From NCBI GenBank assembly GCA_027070385.1, contig JALXDW010000168.1, forward strand, positions 1-6,944: a stretch of 6,944 bases of DNA. Reading direction: 5' to 3'. This DNA comes from Chromatiales bacterium (GTDB lineage: Bacteria; Pseudomonadota; Gammaproteobacteria; UBA6429; Thiohalophilaceae). Of this stretch, positions 5,995 to 6,944 are shown one piece after another (within the stretch, counting starts at the first letter, position 1; every line of letters begins with the position of its first letter). The translations under genes and the position numbers were made by a program. Below the pieces are notes generated by a model, which did not search any database, had not been told where the DNA came from, and saw only the letters and a list, made by a program, of their open reading frames with translations.

Positions 5995-6944
5995 TTATTT
6001 ATTCGCAACACGTTGCTGATGGGTATACGCATCAAGACTATCAGTTACTCGCTGAACCAGACCGGGTGCTGCCTGTTGTTCAGCGATGGAAATAGCTTGC
6101 TGATAACATGCTAATGCCTGTTCTGGTTTTTCTTTGTTCAACAATTCTGCTTTTAAACGTAATAATTCAGCCTGCCAGAAAACTTCACCGGTTTCTTCCA
6201 CTGCCTGTAAACCATTCGCTACAATTTCAAGCCCTTCATGAGTGTTGCCTTCACGTAAACAAATACTGGCATCAATCGCCATTTGCAAGGTTTGCCCCAG
6301 ACGTGCCCCCGGTTCCTTGTAGGCATGGAAACCATCTTTAATCAGGCTATGGCCACGTTTAATTTCATCCTCATCATTTGATTGAGCCAGCGCCCAACCT
6401 AATAACAGTTTACCTTTATGTATCCAGAAAAAAGCATGTTCTTCAGAAATATCGATTTCTTCCTGTGCATAAATTCTGGTTTTCTCAGGTTTGTTCTGCA
6501 TGTAACTTAACCACGATGCAAAGTTAAGTGCATAAGCGAGACTGAATGGATGGTCCAGATCCCTTGCAAGTTGAATCGCCTGCTTTGAAAAATTCTCAGC
6601 TTGTACCTCATCCCCTAACAACCAGCTATTTAAAGCAGCAAAAGCTAAATTACAGACACTGGCATCCTGACCACTTTTAAATGTAAAAGAACGGTCTCTT
6701 GAACGACTGTCCAGTTCCAGCACTGTTTCAATATGCCGCATTGCTAACTGAGGCTGCCCCATAAAATAGTTAATTAAACCCAGAGCCTGATGCGATTCAA
6801 TTTGCATTGCAACATCCTGTAACTTGTTAGCAATGTCCAGCATTTGCGTGGCCGCATCCAGAGCTTCAAGAAATTCGGAACGTACAACGGAAAAAGCGTA
6901 AAAACCCCATAATACCGGGAATAAATCTTCACCTACTCCTACTG
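5995..6944 (-). CDS. C-terminal TPR region of a large protein, likely adenylate cyclase/AAA-ATPase/TPR type (partial)
   Basis: The reading frame is open from the stop at 5995 to the right edge. The first in-window Met codon (6843) is internal, because 33 more sense codons precede it, including the motif LFPVLWGFYAF. About six TPR-like helical hairpins can be seen, for example around QALGLINYFMGQPQLA, LAFAALNSWLLGD, ALNFASWLSYM and LRLKAELLNKEKPEQALA, ending in AISIAEQQAAPGLVQR. LFPVLWG, CNLAFAALNSWLLG, HPFSLAYAL and a final ELLRLKAELL are typical of the TPR tail of large signalling proteins that combine a class III cyclase domain or a DNA-binding domain with an AAA-type ATPase. Those N-terminal domains would lie beyond the window, so the full architecture is inferred. 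The end is about 40 residues shorter than I recall for many family members. TPR tails usually act in protein contacts. Confidence 0.75.
   Translation of the reverse strand, partial: VGVGEDLFPVLWGFYAFSVVRSEFLEALDAATQMLDIANKLQDVAMQIESHQALGLINYFMGQPQLAMRHIETVLELDSRSRDRSFTFKSGQDASVCNLAFAALNSWLLGDEVQAENFSKQAIQLARDLDHPFSLAYALNFASWLSYMQNKPEKTRIYAQEEIDISEEHAFFWIHKGKLLLGWALAQSNDEDEIKRGHSLIKDGFHAYKEPGARLGQTLQMAIDASICLREGNTHEGLEIVANGLQAVEETGEVFWQAELLRLKAELLNKEKPEQALACYQQAISIAEQQAAPGLVQRVTDSLDAYTHQQRVANK

Noticed and set aside
1..6944. CRISPR arrays, tRNA/rRNA genes, insertion sequences, attachment sites
   Set aside because: I saw no regularly spaced repeats, cloverleaf-like segments, transposase motifs or flanking direct repeats on reading both strands.

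Overview
The window looks like a chromosomal segment of a gammaproteobacterium with moderate GC content. The main evidence is the divergent arrangement of rplU-rpmA and an octaprenyl/polyprenyl diphosphate synthase (ispB), an order known from Escherichia coli and relatives. A close PurT homologue and Tat/Sec-exported envelope proteins fit a Gram-negative host. The sequence does not let me name a genus.

Layout, left to right. (1) Positions 1-341 on the minus strand hold the first bases of rpmA (L27) and all of rplU (L21). They are driven by a good sigma70-type promoter with phased A-tracts upstream. (2) Positions 342-823 form an unusually roomy divergent control region. It has a second promoter, for ispB, and about 200 bp with no assigned role. 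(3) Positions 824-1792 on the plus strand are ispB, the side-chain synthase for ubiquinone. (4) Positions 1841-4657 on the minus strand form a tight three-gene operon. In transcription order it encodes a Sec-exported thioredoxin-like protein (CKWC), a Tat-signal small subunit of the gluconate 2-dehydrogenase subunit 3 family, and a GMC flavoprotein. The genes overlap by 14 and 4 bases. (5) Positions 4749-5942 on the plus strand are purT, the formate-dependent GAR transformylase, divergent from the operon across a 91-bp gap. (6) Positions 5995-6944 on the minus strand are the C-terminal TPR part of a larger protein running off the right edge. It most resembles the tail of adenylate cyclase/AAA-ATPase/TPR signalling proteins.

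rplU/rpmA, ispB and purT are housekeeping. The least ordinary part is the three-gene operon. It looks like a periplasmic flavin dehydrogenase whose flavoprotein has no signal of its own and would be exported folded with its Tat-bearing partner. The flavoprotein has a three-cysteine motif suited to an iron-sulfur cluster. By eye, the two usual GMC catalytic positions are not His or Asn. No cytochrome c subunit is present, and a thioredoxin-like gene leads the operon instead. Substrate and electron acceptor cannot be read from the sequence.
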